Origin: Dimargaris cristalligena
Taxonomy: Eukaryota; Kickxellomycota; Dimargaritomycetes; Dimargaritales; Dimargaritaceae
Assembly (NCBI GenBank): GCA_027576995.1
Contig: JANBQC010000025.1
Span: forward strand, 1-64,000
DNA length: 64,000 nucleotides
Direction: 5' to 3'
Positions 28,840 to 39,984 of this stretch are shown one piece after another (the stretch's first letter is position 1; each line of letters starts with the position of its first letter). Below the pieces are notes generated by a model. The model saw nothing but the letters and a program-made list of their open reading frames with translations. It was not told where the DNA came from and did not search any database. The position numbers and the translations under genes were made by a program.

Positions 28840-29540
28840 TGGTGGAATGGTCTCGTTTGAAATGGTCTAGTAGGGGAAAGTTAGGACTGCGCAGTTCAAA
28901 TGCAAAAGAAGGGAATATATAAGTGGGAGTGCAACAATAGAGGGAGAAACGTTTCGCTAGGTAGAGAGTGTGCGTTAACCAAAGTTTTTACTATAACTAA
29001 AAAATATAGACATGAGCAATGCTGGCAGGGACCCAGTGCCAATTCCGGGCCTGCTTATCCAGTGGCTTAGAAATGGACCAGCTGCTATTTTAGCACCACA
29101 ATAATATTTTATTGGCTGCTCTTACGCTAAATACTCAATATATTACAATACGAAAAGAACGACGGAATCCCACAGTTGGCTTGGAAATTGAGATGACTAG
29201 AATGCTATTCCCATGATGGGATCTATATTTTTTTCATTGGAGGGTGTATGTGTTGGACGGTGTGGTGCAGTAGTGACTGGAATCGCTGCTTACTTTTACT
29301 ACCAATTGGGAAGAAATATATTCTATATATATTAAATAACTCCCATAATGCCTCTTAGGTTTGGGGGAAAATAAGCCAGCTTTCACGCGCAGCACTGGTC
29401 AAGGCAATATGTCCACCCAAGCGAGCTTTCTATGCTTTCCAATCCTTCACAACGACCAAAAGGAGCAATCGCAGCTTTTATTAAAATTACCTCTTGCCTG
29501 ACTATCCCCCAATTCCTCTCCCTTTTAATATACCACTTAC
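28840..29540. other. intergenic, divergent promoter of CWC24 and COA3
   Basis: AT-rich, with no supported coding sequence. It lies between the divergent starts at 28838 and 29546. Confidence 0.5.
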
Positions 29541-29545
29541 TCACT

Positions 29546-29770
29546 ATGCTTTTCGAAGGCCGCACCAAAGAACAGGAGCAGCTTCTGCGGCGGGCCCGTC
29601 GCCCCTTCATGGCCCGCAACATCGCGACCGGCCTGGCCCTGTTCGGCTTTGCCGCTGCCGTCTACACCTACTCCCTGGTTGCCGTAAAGCAGGAGAACTT
29701 CGATGATATTGTCGTACCCGATACCAAGGATAAGAACAGTCCATCCCCGTCTGCTCCACAGGGTCAATAA
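29546..29770 (+). CDS. cytochrome c oxidase assembly factor COA3
   Basis: A 74-aa intronless protein, MLFEGRTKEQEQLLRRARRP onward. It has the Coa3/CCDC56 plan: a basic N-terminal helix, one TM helix (about 24-45, NIATGLALFGFAAAVYTYSLVAV) and a short acidic C-terminus (QENFDDIVVPD). Coa3 sits in the mitochondrial inner membrane, and in yeast couples COX1 translation to assembly with Cox14 and Mss51. The start at 29546 is chosen because the frame then contains the whole family domain; upstream in-frame codons have no Met of similar quality. Confidence 0.82.
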   Translation: MLFEGRTKEQEQLLRRARRPFMARNIATGLALFGFAAAVYTYSLVAVKQENFDDIVVPDTKDKNSPSPSAPQGQ

Positions 29771-29774
29771 GGCC

Positions 29775-30475
29775 TATTATATTCGACCGCCGTTCCGAAA
29801 TCGAGCAACGTCCGTCACAGTTCTCTGGTCAGTGGTAAACAGGTCCAGGTCCAGGTTCCGTTTCTGCCCCGAGACGGGCTACTTGCCTGGTTCTAATGGT
29901 GCCTCCCCTCCTCCCCCCACCCAAAAACACCATAGAGCCGCCTGGCGGACTCCTATCACTATCCATTTTCTTGACCGATACATCGCTATTTTTGATTCAC
30001 CTCTACATTCTACGAGCATAACTCTGACGCCATGTTCATATTTCTCGACATCTTCTATTCTCTTAAACCTCATACACATGCCATTTACTTCACCACCTGC
30101 CTAAACATAGCATTAGATGTCGATTTGAAATTACTCGGATTTCCTAGTAAATATACAGTATCAGTTTGTTTAACCACCACCCGGGGTTAGCAGTTTCCCG
30201 CCTACTTTAAGGGTCTACATTGTTGACATCCCCATGTCCACGTTCTAGAACCTCTTCAGATAGCTTAGGTACACCAGTTAAACTATACTTTCGGGTTACC
30301 ACCAAAGCAATGCCTTCAAGAGTGATAGTTTCCATATGCAACTGGTATCAGTAAAACCACGGCAAAATAAATACCATCCCATAGCTACACCAGGCTAGAC
30401 TGTACAGAGTAACTGATGTTTTATACAATTTTTAAAGATGCGTACTAGATAAATGGATACTAAGTATCGTCATCA
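29775..30475. other. convergent intergenic region
   Basis: The 3' flanks of COA3 and the NRAMP gene. No coding exon is supported. Confidence 0.5.
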
Positions 30476-30478
30476 TCG

Positions 30479-32290
30479 CTAGGTGCCGGTAGGTGGAACC
30501 GAGTCAGCCCGTGGCCCCATTTTGGGCGAGTCTAGCGGGGTTTCCACGGCAGTGGGTCCCTCGGACACTAGCCGACGCTGGATTGGGTACCACGACAAAT
30601 ATATAATAAAGGCGGTGTATGGCACTGCGAACAGCCCGAGCAGCACGTAGGCGACTGCAAGGGAGGAACCAGCTGACCGGGCCGAATTACCCGTGAAATC
30701 AATGAGCAGATAAGCATTAAACCCCATCACCAGCAGAGTCAAGCCTACTGCAACAGCGCGGGTGAACCACTGGTTGGTGAACACCCCGACGACCTGGGTG
30801 GCGTTGGTCAGTTTGATCACTGGGACCAGGGCGAAGGGCAGCTGGATACTCTGGAGGACATTGAGAATTTCGCCGAGGGAGTCGAAGTTTTCGGAAGCCA
30901 CGGCAGCCACAATCAGACTGGGCACGAGGGCGATGGAGCGGGTAATGGCCACCCGCTGCCAGGGCTTGATCTTCCACTGCCAGAAGCCCTCCATCACGTA
31001 TTGGCCCGCCATGGTACCAGTCATGGTGGAGCTTTGGCCGGCGGCCAGTAGCCCAATGGCCCAGAGGTAACGGGCGCCGGTGCTGCCCAGCGCGTGCTGG
31101 AGGACATCCGCGGCGTCGTACAGGCCCGGGGGGGACCGGTCGGGCTGATCGGGGTCGTAAAAGACGCGGGCAAACACGACCATGATGGCCATGTTGATGA
31201 GAAAGGAGGCCACCAGGGCCACACCGGACTCGATCCGGAAGTAAAACGTGGCCTCCCGGATACCGCCGTAGGAGGCGCGCGATGGTGGTGCTTCCTCCGC
31301 AGGTTGGGATGGGGACTGGCGCGGGGTCGGGCCGTTCCGGGACCGGTTAATCTTGCGGGACATGACTAGGGCCGAGTGGAGAAAAATATTGTGGGGCATG
31401 ATGACGGCCCCCACCATGCCCACCGCCTGGGTGATGGCGGCCTTGGGCACCCGGGGGATGACCAGGCCCCGGAGAATATCGACTGCCCGGGGTTGGGATA
31501 AGCCCATTTCCACCCAGAAACAAACGGCCATGGTGCCGATTAGCGCCATGAAGAAGGCTTCGAGTATCCGAACCCCACAGGATTGGAGCATTAAAAAGAG
31601 GAACGAGTCGACGGCCGTGATTAGGACCCCCGCCCAGATGGGACAGTTGAACAGGATGCGCAGAGCAACCGCCGTGCCGATAATCTCTTGGATATCACTG
31701 CCGATGATGGCGATTTCGGCCACCAGCCATAGGAGGCGGGAGGCGGGACGGGGGTACGCATCGTTGGCGTGCTCGGCCAAGTGTCGGCCGGTTACCACGC
31801 CCAATTTGGCGGCGAGGCATTGGATAACGAAACCCACCGCGTGGGTCCAAAAGAGAAGCCAAATCAGCTGGTAGCCAGCAATGGACCCGCTCTGGAGGTC
31901 GGACTCGAGATTCCCGGGGTCAAGGTAGGCGATGGCCATCAGCCAGCCGGGACCCGCATACCGCCAGAGTTTCCGCCACGAAAAGCCCGACTCGTAGGCG
32001 CCCGGGTCCACTTCGTCCACGGCATATTCGGACCAGTCGTGCTCAGCCCGGCCTGGTGTAGTGGTCAATGGGGTAGGGGGGGCAGCATCTTCGGTAGGGG
32101 TTGGAGACGCGGGGGCCGAGTGAGAGGCTCGGTCCTCATCGTCCGAAGAGGTAGAAATGGGTTTGTATGTGCCCTGGTTGCTCTTGGTGGAAGTAGCGTA
32201 TAGGGGGGGTGGGGTTCGCATGGCGCGAGCCGCTTCGGTTAATTTGGGGCTGGACTGCCTGGACGCTGACGATCCCCTACGGCTGACCAT
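30479..32290 (-). CDS. NRAMP-family divalent metal transporter
   Basis: Proton-coupled Mn2+/Fe2+ importer of the Smf/NRAMP family. Intronless, 603 aa. Residues 1-110 are a disordered cytosolic Ser/Pro/Thr tail. The transport core follows with the TM1 metal site DPGN (124-127) and the TM6 site MPHN (298-301, in GAVIMPHNIFLHSALV), both intact. It also has the GQSSTMTGTMAGQ loop typical of the family. About eleven TM segments can be counted. A mildly charged loop (residues about 315-345) lies after TM6. With the metal-binding Met present it should be a transition-metal carrier, but Mn versus Fe preference cannot be read. Confidence 0.95.
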   Translation of the reverse strand: MVSRRGSSASRQSSPKLTEAARAMRTPPPLYATSTKSNQGTYKPISTSSDDEDRASHSAPASPTPTEDAAPPTPLTTTPGRAEHDWSEYAVDEVDPGAYESGFSWRKLWRYAGPGWLMAIAYLDPGNLESDLQSGSIAGYQLIWLLFWTHAVGFVIQCLAAKLGVVTGRHLAEHANDAYPRPASRLLWLVAEIAIIGSDIQEIIGTAVALRILFNCPIWAGVLITAVDSFLFLMLQSCGVRILEAFFMALIGTMAVCFWVEMGLSQPRAVDILRGLVIPRVPKAAITQAVGMVGAVIMPHNIFLHSALVMSRKINRSRNGPTPRQSPSQPAEEAPPSRASYGGIREATFYFRIESGVALVASFLINMAIMVVFARVFYDPDQPDRSPPGLYDAADVLQHALGSTGARYLWAIGLLAAGQSSTMTGTMAGQYVMEGFWQWKIKPWQRVAITRSIALVPSLIVAAVASENFDSLGEILNVLQSIQLPFALVPVIKLTNATQVVGVFTNQWFTRAVAVGLTLLVMGFNAYLLIDFTGNSARSAGSSLAVAYVLLGLFAVPYTAFIIYLSWYPIQRRLVSEGPTAVETPLDSPKMGPRADSVPPTGT

Positions 32291-33418
32291 GGCGGGGGGT
32301 GCGCTATATATAAAGGGGAGGGAGGGAAGGGTGGTGGCTGAATGGACTGCTGGTGCTGATCAGTCGGATAAGGATAAGTAGCTAGCGGGGCACGAATGTG
32401 TCTCTCCTTCGGCTGTCGGCTGAGGCAGGCTTTACAAATGGAGAGGAAAGTGGGAGGGGTGGTCTATTACAGGACTGAGGGTGTAGTAGATAAACGAAGA
32501 GGTATATTATTCACCGGTTTGGAATGGTGGTGGTGGCTCTTTGTAGGCAGAAAAGGTATACAGTATAGCGTTGGAAAGTGGCTCAGTCTCTATAGTCGAC
32601 AACCAGTGGTGGTGGTGGTGGTGGTGAGTCAGGCAGCAGGATAGGTGTAGGCGAAGAGTATCGAATGGGAAAGGCGCAAGGAATCGCGGGGATAGGCTAA
32701 TAATAAGAGCGGTGTACAGGTAGAAGAAGGGGACTGGATATGCCAACCAGAGCCCTCCCTGGGGGAGTAAAAAATATAACAGTACTCTTTTCAAGTCGAT
32801 TATCGGCAAGCTAGACTGCCGCTGGTTTTTGTGTAGCACAGCAAGGGGCAGTTGGTGCGGGGTAAATAGACGGTCGGTCTGAAACAAAGGATCAAGTGGC
32901 CCCGGAAAGATGTTCGTTAATAAGCCCGTCCGATGGGCTAGATAATAGGCGGAAGGGCTGTCTAGAGCTGCTTCACTTTCTCCAATAGACATATGAGTTC
33001 TATAGTGCGCGCTCCCCTTTGTTCTGGAAGTAGAAGGTTACACACATGGGAACTAGCGGCATGAATAATTAGACGGCAGGGTTTATTATTAAAAACACTG
33101 AGTGTTATATAAGGATAAGAATGAATGGCTCGGAGAACGGGTCCGTTCAGCCATTTCAATACGAACGGGGAATAGTACAGGTGGGCGAATACATACCGAC
33201 CGGCACATGACGGAGTCCACATGCCGGTGCGTAGTATATAGGGAGGGTTATATAGATGTGTATGTGTATGTGTGTGCGTGCGTGTGTGTGGGAGAGGCGG
33301 GTGGAAACGGCCAAAAACTAAAGGAATGAAAATAGGTGCACCAGTCGAGTAACGCGGATGGGAACAAACAAGCTGGCGGGAACAGAACAAGCCACCTCTT
33401 TCTTTGCTTTTCCTTTAA

Positions 33419-35242
33419 TTAAGCCAACAGGTCCCGCTCAATCTGAATTAAATTGGCAGGGGCACTGCCCTGGGCCAGGAGCTCGTCCAGTACCGTCTGA
33501 CTCTGGGCAATGGCCACTTCCAGCGGCGGCACCCGGGGCTTGTTCTGCGAGACCAGAATCTCCTCGTTGAGGGTGTGGGCCAGTTGGCCCCTGCGGCTTT
33601 CGTTTAAATAAGTAGCGACGGGGCTGTGAGCGGGATCGGCGTATGCCAGGAGGGAGAGCACCCCCACCAAGGTTTGGTGGATTTGTCTGCGGGTGTCGTG
33701 ACCATAATCCAGCTGCAGGCGCCGGCCACACCGCAGGGCCTCCTTGAGCACTTGGGCGGGGGTGCGAGGGTCAGCGAGCTCCGCCGGCAGGGAGTCCTCG
33801 GTTCCCGGCGGCGGCGGTCGCTCGTCCTGGTCCACGTCCATACCGTCGGGGTGGCTCTGGCCGTTCAGACCGTTGGTGCCATTGGACTCCGAGTCCAGGT
33901 CCAGCTCCCCCTCGTCTTCCAGCATGTCCACGCCGGCGGGACCCCCGGCCCGTTTGATAAGCTCAATGAATTTTTGGCATCGGAGCTGGAAATAGACCTT
34001 CTCGTTGTTGGCGAGCACATTCGGGTAGTGCTTCTGGGTGAGATAAATAGCCCCGTCGATATTGCCCACGAGTACCAGCTGGGCGATGCGCTGTCGGACT
34101 TTGATTTCGGCGTCCTGTTCGTTCAGGTCCACCAAGATACGGGTCAGGGGGGCGGGGGTAGTGGCCGGGGCCGGTTGGTGGGAGGGGGCCCCCAGCACAT
34201 TTTGGGCAAAGGCCCGTGCCGTATGGCGGTAGCCGTGGTGAATAAAATAGGAAAGGACCAAATCATTGGTGATGTCGAGCTCGGTGGGGGCGTCTGATTC
34301 CCCCGAGTCGGTGGGCTGGGCCCGCATGGCGGCAATCAGCCCGCGGTTCTCCTTGGTAGAGGGGACGGGTGGCGGAATGCTCTTGATGCTGGCCCACAGC
34401 CGTTGCTTTTCGTCCAAAAAGTACTGTTCAATATCGAATTTGAACGGCCGGGCACCAAAATTAGCCAGGACCTTCTCGTCCCGGGTGCGCATGCCCACCG
34501 TGGGGTAGAGCGTACCCTTGACCCCGTGGAAGGCCGTGTAGAGGCGGACGCCGTTCTTGGTGAAGAAAACTTTGTGGTTAAAGAGGTTAATGCAGCAGCC
34601 GATGGTATCGTCGCTAGTGAAGGTGGGGCCGTAGGGACGGCCGGAGCCCGAGCCGGAGAAGCAGTTGCCGTCGTCACCGTGGTAGCCCCAGGAGTTGGCT
34701 TCCCAGCCAGGCAGGCGGGCGGTTGATACGCTGCCGTGGGAGAAGCCGATTCCGATAAATCCGTCGTAGCCCTTGTTGACGATCGTGACCTCATAGTAGT
34801 AGACTCCGCATTGGGTGGGAATGGGCCGGTTGGATCGGATGCTGACGGCATCTGAATCCCGTATACCCTGTCCCGTGTAATTGGCCTGGAGGTTGTTGAC
34901 GGTGAGGGCGATGGTGTCGGTGGATTCCTTTTTGGACCATTCGGTGGGTAGAAGTAGGGGGGCTCGCTTGGCTTCGGGGGTACGTAGCAATAAACGGGCG
35001 TAAGGCGTTTGCCGCAGATAGGCTGGCAGGCTATCGAGAAGCGGGCTCGACGACGGGGGATGCGAGCCCATGGCGGAGCAGGCAGTCGGTGAGCTATGGG
35101 GGGAGCTCGACAGGGTAGACCGGGTGGCGGACGGGTCAGCAGGACTACGATCGAGCTGGTTGAGGATGTTGGACAGGGTGGGAAACTGTTGGGTCAAGGG
35201 CAGGAAGGATTCGGGACCGCTGGATGGGTCGTCTGGACGCAT
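33419..35242 (-). CDS. RanBPM/GID1-type SPRY-LisH-CTLH-CRA scaffold
   Basis: Intronless, 607 aa from the ATG at 35242. The order of domains is SPRY (about 145-275, YYYEVTIVNKGYDGFIGIGFS), LisH (about 325-355, LVLSYFIHHGYRHTARAFA), CTLH (about 378-435, VRQRIAQLVLVGNIDGAI) and a C-terminal CRA domain (about 490-607). This is the architecture of human RanBP9/10 and yeast Gid1/Vid30, the substrate-adaptor scaffold of the GID/CTLH ubiquitin ligase that degrades gluconeogenic enzymes on glucose return. A low-complexity linker (about 440-485) separates CTLH and CRA. Whether it is orthologous to Gid1 or to a RanBPM paralogue needs a tree. Confidence 0.93.
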   Translation of the reverse strand: MRPDDPSSGPESFLPLTQQFPTLSNILNQLDRSPADPSATRSTLSSSPHSSPTACSAMGSHPPSSSPLLDSLPAYLRQTPYARLLLRTPEAKRAPLLLPTEWSKKESTDTIALTVNNLQANYTGQGIRDSDAVSIRSNRPIPTQCGVYYYEVTIVNKGYDGFIGIGFSHGSVSTARLPGWEANSWGYHGDDGNCFSGSGSGRPYGPTFTSDDTIGCCINLFNHKVFFTKNGVRLYTAFHGVKGTLYPTVGMRTRDEKVLANFGARPFKFDIEQYFLDEKQRLWASIKSIPPPVPSTKENRGLIAAMRAQPTDSGESDAPTELDITNDLVLSYFIHHGYRHTARAFAQNVLGAPSHQPAPATTPAPLTRILVDLNEQDAEIKVRQRIAQLVLVGNIDGAIYLTQKHYPNVLANNEKVYFQLRCQKFIELIKRAGGPAGVDMLEDEGELDLDSESNGTNGLNGQSHPDGMDVDQDERPPPPGTEDSLPAELADPRTPAQVLKEALRCGRRLQLDYGHDTRRQIHQTLVGVLSLLAYADPAHSPVATYLNESRRGQLAHTLNEEILVSQNKPRVPPLEVAIAQSQTVLDELLAQGSAPANLIQIERDLLA

Positions 35243-35466
35243 GGCCAACGGAGGCGAGGCAGAGAAAAAGGGAAAGGGAAGATGGAAGACGCGAGAGGTG
35301 AGGAAGAATCGTGCTAAAGGGCACTACTCACTGTATGTAGTAGGTTTATAACAAAGACGGGAAGGGTAAGGGAAACGAGACAAAGTCAGAAGGAATGCCA
35401 CAACAGTTGGAGAGATGAGTCAAGATAGTGAGTAGGAAATAGGGCCGACTGGGATGGGGAAACCCT

Positions 35467-35467
35467 T

Positions 35468-35499
<32 letters not shown>

Positions 35500-35516
35500 T
35501 CTCTCTCTCTCTCTCT
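35467..35516. repeat. (CACTCT)n-(CT)n pyrimidine tract
   Basis: About four CACTCT units followed by a CT run, roughly 225 bp upstream of the RanBPM start. On the coding strand of that gene it reads as a GA/GAGTG tract. Confidence 0.85.
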
Positions 35517-35519
35517 TGA

Positions 35520-36790
35520 CACAACCTAGGCAAAACCCAGGGGACTTGTTGCTTTATGCGCATAGACCCAATATTAATCCCCATTGACTTTTTCGTCTGA
35601 GGGCATTCCACTTCGGCCTTTTTTGAAATGGCCAGTGGCCGTACGTCGTTCAGGCGGCTAAGACCCTCGCAAGCAGCGACCTTGAGCCCAGTCGACAGTA
35701 GTTGTAGTGTACGGGTAACCCATGTGTGCTATAGATACTTTACAGGTGCAGCGGAGGTGGAAAGGATAGCTGACTTGCGGAATGGCGCTACGCAACCCTA
35801 GAGATGTATACCGTGTCCGGTCACCTATATCTTAACGACCGACACCCCTTTTCTTAGATAATGGCATACAATCAAACATACAGTGAAGGGGTCGTATGGT
35901 TCGACCAACAAAGCGACTAGCCAGTCTCTGACTAATCCTACTTGTCTGTATTAGCCTCACCACTGACCGCCTTATATATAGTGGGCTGCAGGTCTGGGTC
36001 CACTGCATTGTCACTAGCATGTATCACTGCTATTTTGCTAGGAAACGCGCCATTAAATAGGTCAACAAATTCCCGTTCCCAAGGCGCTATCAGATTTCCG
36101 TGGAGGTTCAGCGAGGCCTTATAGCCCCCTCTCTAATTACACTTTACTTAATAGGGTAGGTGAAACGTGAAGGCCGGTAGGTGGAACAGTTACTTGGCTC
36201 TAATGGATCTACTAAACTAAGCGCCCCAAGCCACCGCGAGGGTCCTCTACGTTCACTACATTAGAGATTCCGAATTAAAAGCCGCGGAGTGCAACATTGA
36301 TGCACGATCGACCCCGTAAGGCTAAACATCGCAGTGAAGCTACCGCGACCCACTCCGACCACAACGTGATATACCAAAGGTCCAGGGCGCAATTATATGA
36401 TGCGACTTTTTCGTTAGAGTAGGAATTTGGTTCGAACTATTTATTATAGCCCGCTGTCAGACGAGTTTGAGTACAAACCGGTACGGCTCGGGGTTTTCAT
36501 ACCAACCCCAGAGGTGTAAATGTTCGGAAATGGGAATGCATAATCTAAAGCAAAATGTGAACGAAGCCATAGCCCACAAAAGGGTATGTGTACGGCAGTT
36601 GGAGATAGGAGTGAACCGGGGGCGATGACCACCGGGAGAATAGCACTATTAGAAAGCAGAGTAGTCGACAGCTCGGACCAGTCCTTAGAGGAGCCGGGGA
36701 ATTTGGTTAGGCCCTGATACTAACCCTCTAAATGGCGGTGCAATCGCCCTCCGGCGACGGATAGTCCCCCTGCGGCGGTGCGAAGCCGGG
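35520..36790. other. intergenic region without supported gene
   Basis: About 1.3 kb with only short, unbiased open frames. Confidence 0.5.
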
Positions 36791-36798
36791 TGTAAGGA

Positions 36799-37746
36799 CT
36801 ACGGGTAGAGTCCGTCGAGTGAGAAGTCCACCAATATCGAGGGATCCAACTGGTCCATGTCGATAAGATCGGTAAGCTGGTCCAGGGCCACGTCGGGGAA
36901 GTTGAGTTCATTCAATGCGGCATCCAGGGACATTTGGATATCGACAGGGAAAGGGTCCAGCGAGAGCTCGGCTAGTCCGGAGCTGGTCTGATTACTGGTG
37001 GACGCGGAGTCGGTGAGTTCGGATGGAAAGTAGGAGACATTGGTGGATAAAAAGTCAGACGAAAGGTTCATGTGCGCCGTATCAACCGCACAGGGCAAAC
37101 TACTAAGGTCCAAATCCGGCCATGCGGCCGGAATAGAAGTAGCCGCCTCTGTAGGAAGGCTGGAATTAATGTCACCACCACCCTCCCATTGATTCGGGGG
37201 AGAAGGCAGCGGCCCCACCGTCTCCTTCAATGGTGAAGAAGAAGGGGGGCGGGGTAATGGGGCAACTACTACAGGAACTACGGGAGGTTGTTTACCTGGG
37301 GGCTTCTTGGGGGCTTTTTTAGACGGGGGTGGGACGGGGCTGGCGGGATTGGTTCCAATGTGGCGGTCGAAGGCGGGGTCACTAAAGGGGTAAGTGCACT
37401 GGGTTCGTTGGGGTAGAAGAGGAGAGAGAGAGAGCGCTAGGGTAAGATATCCAAATTGCCGTTAAGGGTGTGGAGGTGGCATATGACTTAAACCGAGGCG
37501 TAGAGAGCCAGGATAAGAAACGATGCGATACTATAGCAATGGCCACCACTACTCAAGTGGAGAAAGGGCAATCCCCTCCTCCCTACTTACATTAGTATTG
37601 GGGCAAATTTTGACCTGGCAGTTGAAATGAACTTGGTACAGCCCCAGCTCGGAGTTGCATTCCGGGCAGGTAAGTCGCTGGGAAATGTCGTCTGGGAAGG
37701 CTATTGACGGACCCTTGGAGGGTGCTTTGGGTTGGGACAGGCTCAT
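36799..37746 (-). CDS. small protein with USPL1-like zinc knuckle and acidic tail
   Basis: Two exons, 37591-37746 and 36799-37398, phase 0, 756 nt, 251 aa. Near the N-terminus it has a putative four-Cys zinc site, CPEC (x13) C-x5-C, that runs across the intron: LTCPECNSELGLYQVHFNCQ, then KICPNTNCTYPF. It ends in a CTYPF-type box. This pattern resembles the N-terminal zinc module of animal USPL1 (C..C...I.LCE..QCIYPL), but no peptidase domain follows. Next comes a Lys/Pro-rich stretch (PPPSKKAPKKPPGK). The C-terminal 100 residues are acidic with spaced Leu/Asp (LDQLTDLIDMDQLDPSILVDF), resembling an activation domain. The function is unknown. Confidence 0.72.
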
Positions 37747-38790
37747 TTGAAGGCGAAATGGGGAAATGGCTAAATAGTGACATGCATTGGTTAAAGTTAA
37801 GTAAAGAGAGATAGAGAGAGGGCTGAAATTGTAAGAGTCTGAAAAAAAAATATGGCTCGGCTAAACAAAACAGCCTCGCAAAAATGCTCAGAAAAAGAAC
37901 GCAGCACCCCCATTGGGCCGGTGGTAGGTTGTTGAATTAACAACTGCATCCATTAATATGGGTGAAATTCAAGCCAGCTATATATAGTTTTACATGATTT
38001 GTGTATGGGATAGTATGCGGGAGTAACCATTTTAACCAGTAATGTTGGCCCCATCTAATGGATTTTTCGTTATACAGCTTGGATGAACTTCTCCCATATG
38101 CGTATCTAAACCATCCCTACCTTAAAATCAAACCAGTCACCCCCACCTTCCAAGGAAGGGCCTGGTGAAAAGACTGGCCCAGATTCAACTGTTCAACGCT
38201 CAACAAAATATTATAAAGCACCGATTCTTTAGCTTCCAAAGAAGACATCTCTCATGTGGCCACTCAGTACACGACGCCGAGATCCATACCCCCAAGGCCT
38301 GGAACTATCGAGGGTCGAATGTGGCCTCTGTTAGTACGGTACCTAAGTTTATAGGATTTATAGGATATGTAGTAGCATTGTAGCTCCCCAACAGCCCATT
38401 CAAAACAATATAAAATTATAGGCGACTAATTGATAAGTATTTTAAAACAATGCGTGGTTACAAGATGGAGGCGGTAGAAGGGGTAGAGTGGAGGAGACAG
38501 AGGGGGGTGATCAAGTAACAGAAGCCCACACGGCGGAGGACACTAGGTGACTGGTGTAATTGGTAAAATAGATGGGTAAGAAATAAAGGGAATGGACGCA
38601 AGAGAAAACGCCGTAGAACAATCTCATGGGAGGGAGATTAACGACCGGAGACCGGGGGGATATGATGGTAAGTTATACTCGTGAACGGGTTGGGTTGGGA
38701 TGAGATCGGTAGCCGAGCGAGTAAAAGAGGGTTCTTGCCAAAAGCGCGCAAAGACCGAGGGAGGAGTACCAGCAAACACACCACCAAGGA

Positions 38791-39980
38791 TTAGGCCTCG
38801 GGCGACTCCGATGGCTCCTTGGCCTTGACGGGGTCAAAATAGGGGTGCTGCATGGCCTCCTGACAGGTGGGGCGAAGCTGGTGGTCGTACTTGAGCAGGC
38901 GATCGAGGAAATCAATGGCTTCTGGGGTAACGAAGCGGGAGTTCTCGATGGTGACGAATTTGACCCATGGTTTGCGGGGGTAAAAGCCTAGGATACCATT
39001 GTACTCCTTGCGCAGCGTAATGTTATATTTGTTGAGGTAGGCGAACAGGTCATCGGTTCCCAGAACCTGGGCGATCTTAACGAGCTGGTCGTAGTTATCC
39101 TGACCGTGGAAGAAGGGCTCCTTGCGGAAAATCATACTGGCGAACATGCAGCCCAGACTCCACAGGTCGAGGGAGTAGTCGTACATTTGGAAGTCGACCA
39201 GCAGCTCGGGGCCCTTGAAGTACCGCGAGGCGACACGGACGTTATATTCCGTACCGGGGTGGTAAAACTCGGCTAAGCCCCAGTCGATGAGACGCAGTTT
39301 GCGTTGTTGGTGATCAATCATGACATTGTGGGGTTTAACGTCTCGGTGCATGATGCCCTTGGAGTGGCAGAACTCGAGGGCCTTGAGGAGCTCGAGAATG
39401 TAGAAACGCACATCGTAGTCGGTAAGCATAGGGTATAGCACCTTGAAGTCGGTGTTGTTGATGTACTCAGATATCAGGGCGGGGGTCTTGGACTCGGGGT
39501 CGCGGACGACGTTGAAGAGCTGGACAATGTTGGGGCCGCCCCGTAGGTTCTGTAGAATCTTAATCTCGCGACGGATTTTCTTCTTCTTAACGGGCTTGAG
39601 GACCTTGATGACACACTTCTTATTCTCGGAGACGTCGATGCCCTCGAATACCTCGGAGTACTTGCCCCGGCCGATTTTCCGGATGATTTCGTAGCTGTCC
39701 TGGTTACTGGAAGGGGAAGAGCGGAATGGCAAAGTAACATGAGGAGGTAAAGAGGTTTGAAAGAGGCATTTGTTAGCAGGGAATGTTATATATATATGCA
39801 TGTAATGGGGGTGGGGAATAATGGAACTTCAACGAGCGGAATCTACTTCGTTTTGAGGAGGAAACGGGCGGTGGATTATACTTACCCCCATGTGACCTGC
39901 AATTCGTCGTAATCCCAGTACTCCCGAGGGAGATTCTCGTTGACGTCGGCGTAAACACGAGCAATGCTGTTCTCGGGCAT
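38791..39980 (-). CDS. casein kinase 2 catalytic subunit alpha
   Basis: Two exons, 39886-39980 and 38791-39706, 1011 nt, 336 aa, GT-AG, phase 2. CK2 alpha features are all present: the glycine loop GRGKYSEVF (44-52), the catalytic Lys in VIKVLKP (66), the basic cluster [18 protein letters not shown] with the catalytic Asp, DWGLAEFY in place of DFG, the activation segment [12 protein letters not shown] and the [12 protein letters not shown] end. It is a constitutively active Ser/Thr kinase acting on acidic sites in nucleus and cytosol. The N-terminus [20 protein letters not shown] is the usual CK2 segment that packs on the activation loop. The C-terminal tail is short. Confidence 0.97.
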
Positions 39981-39984
39981 GATG

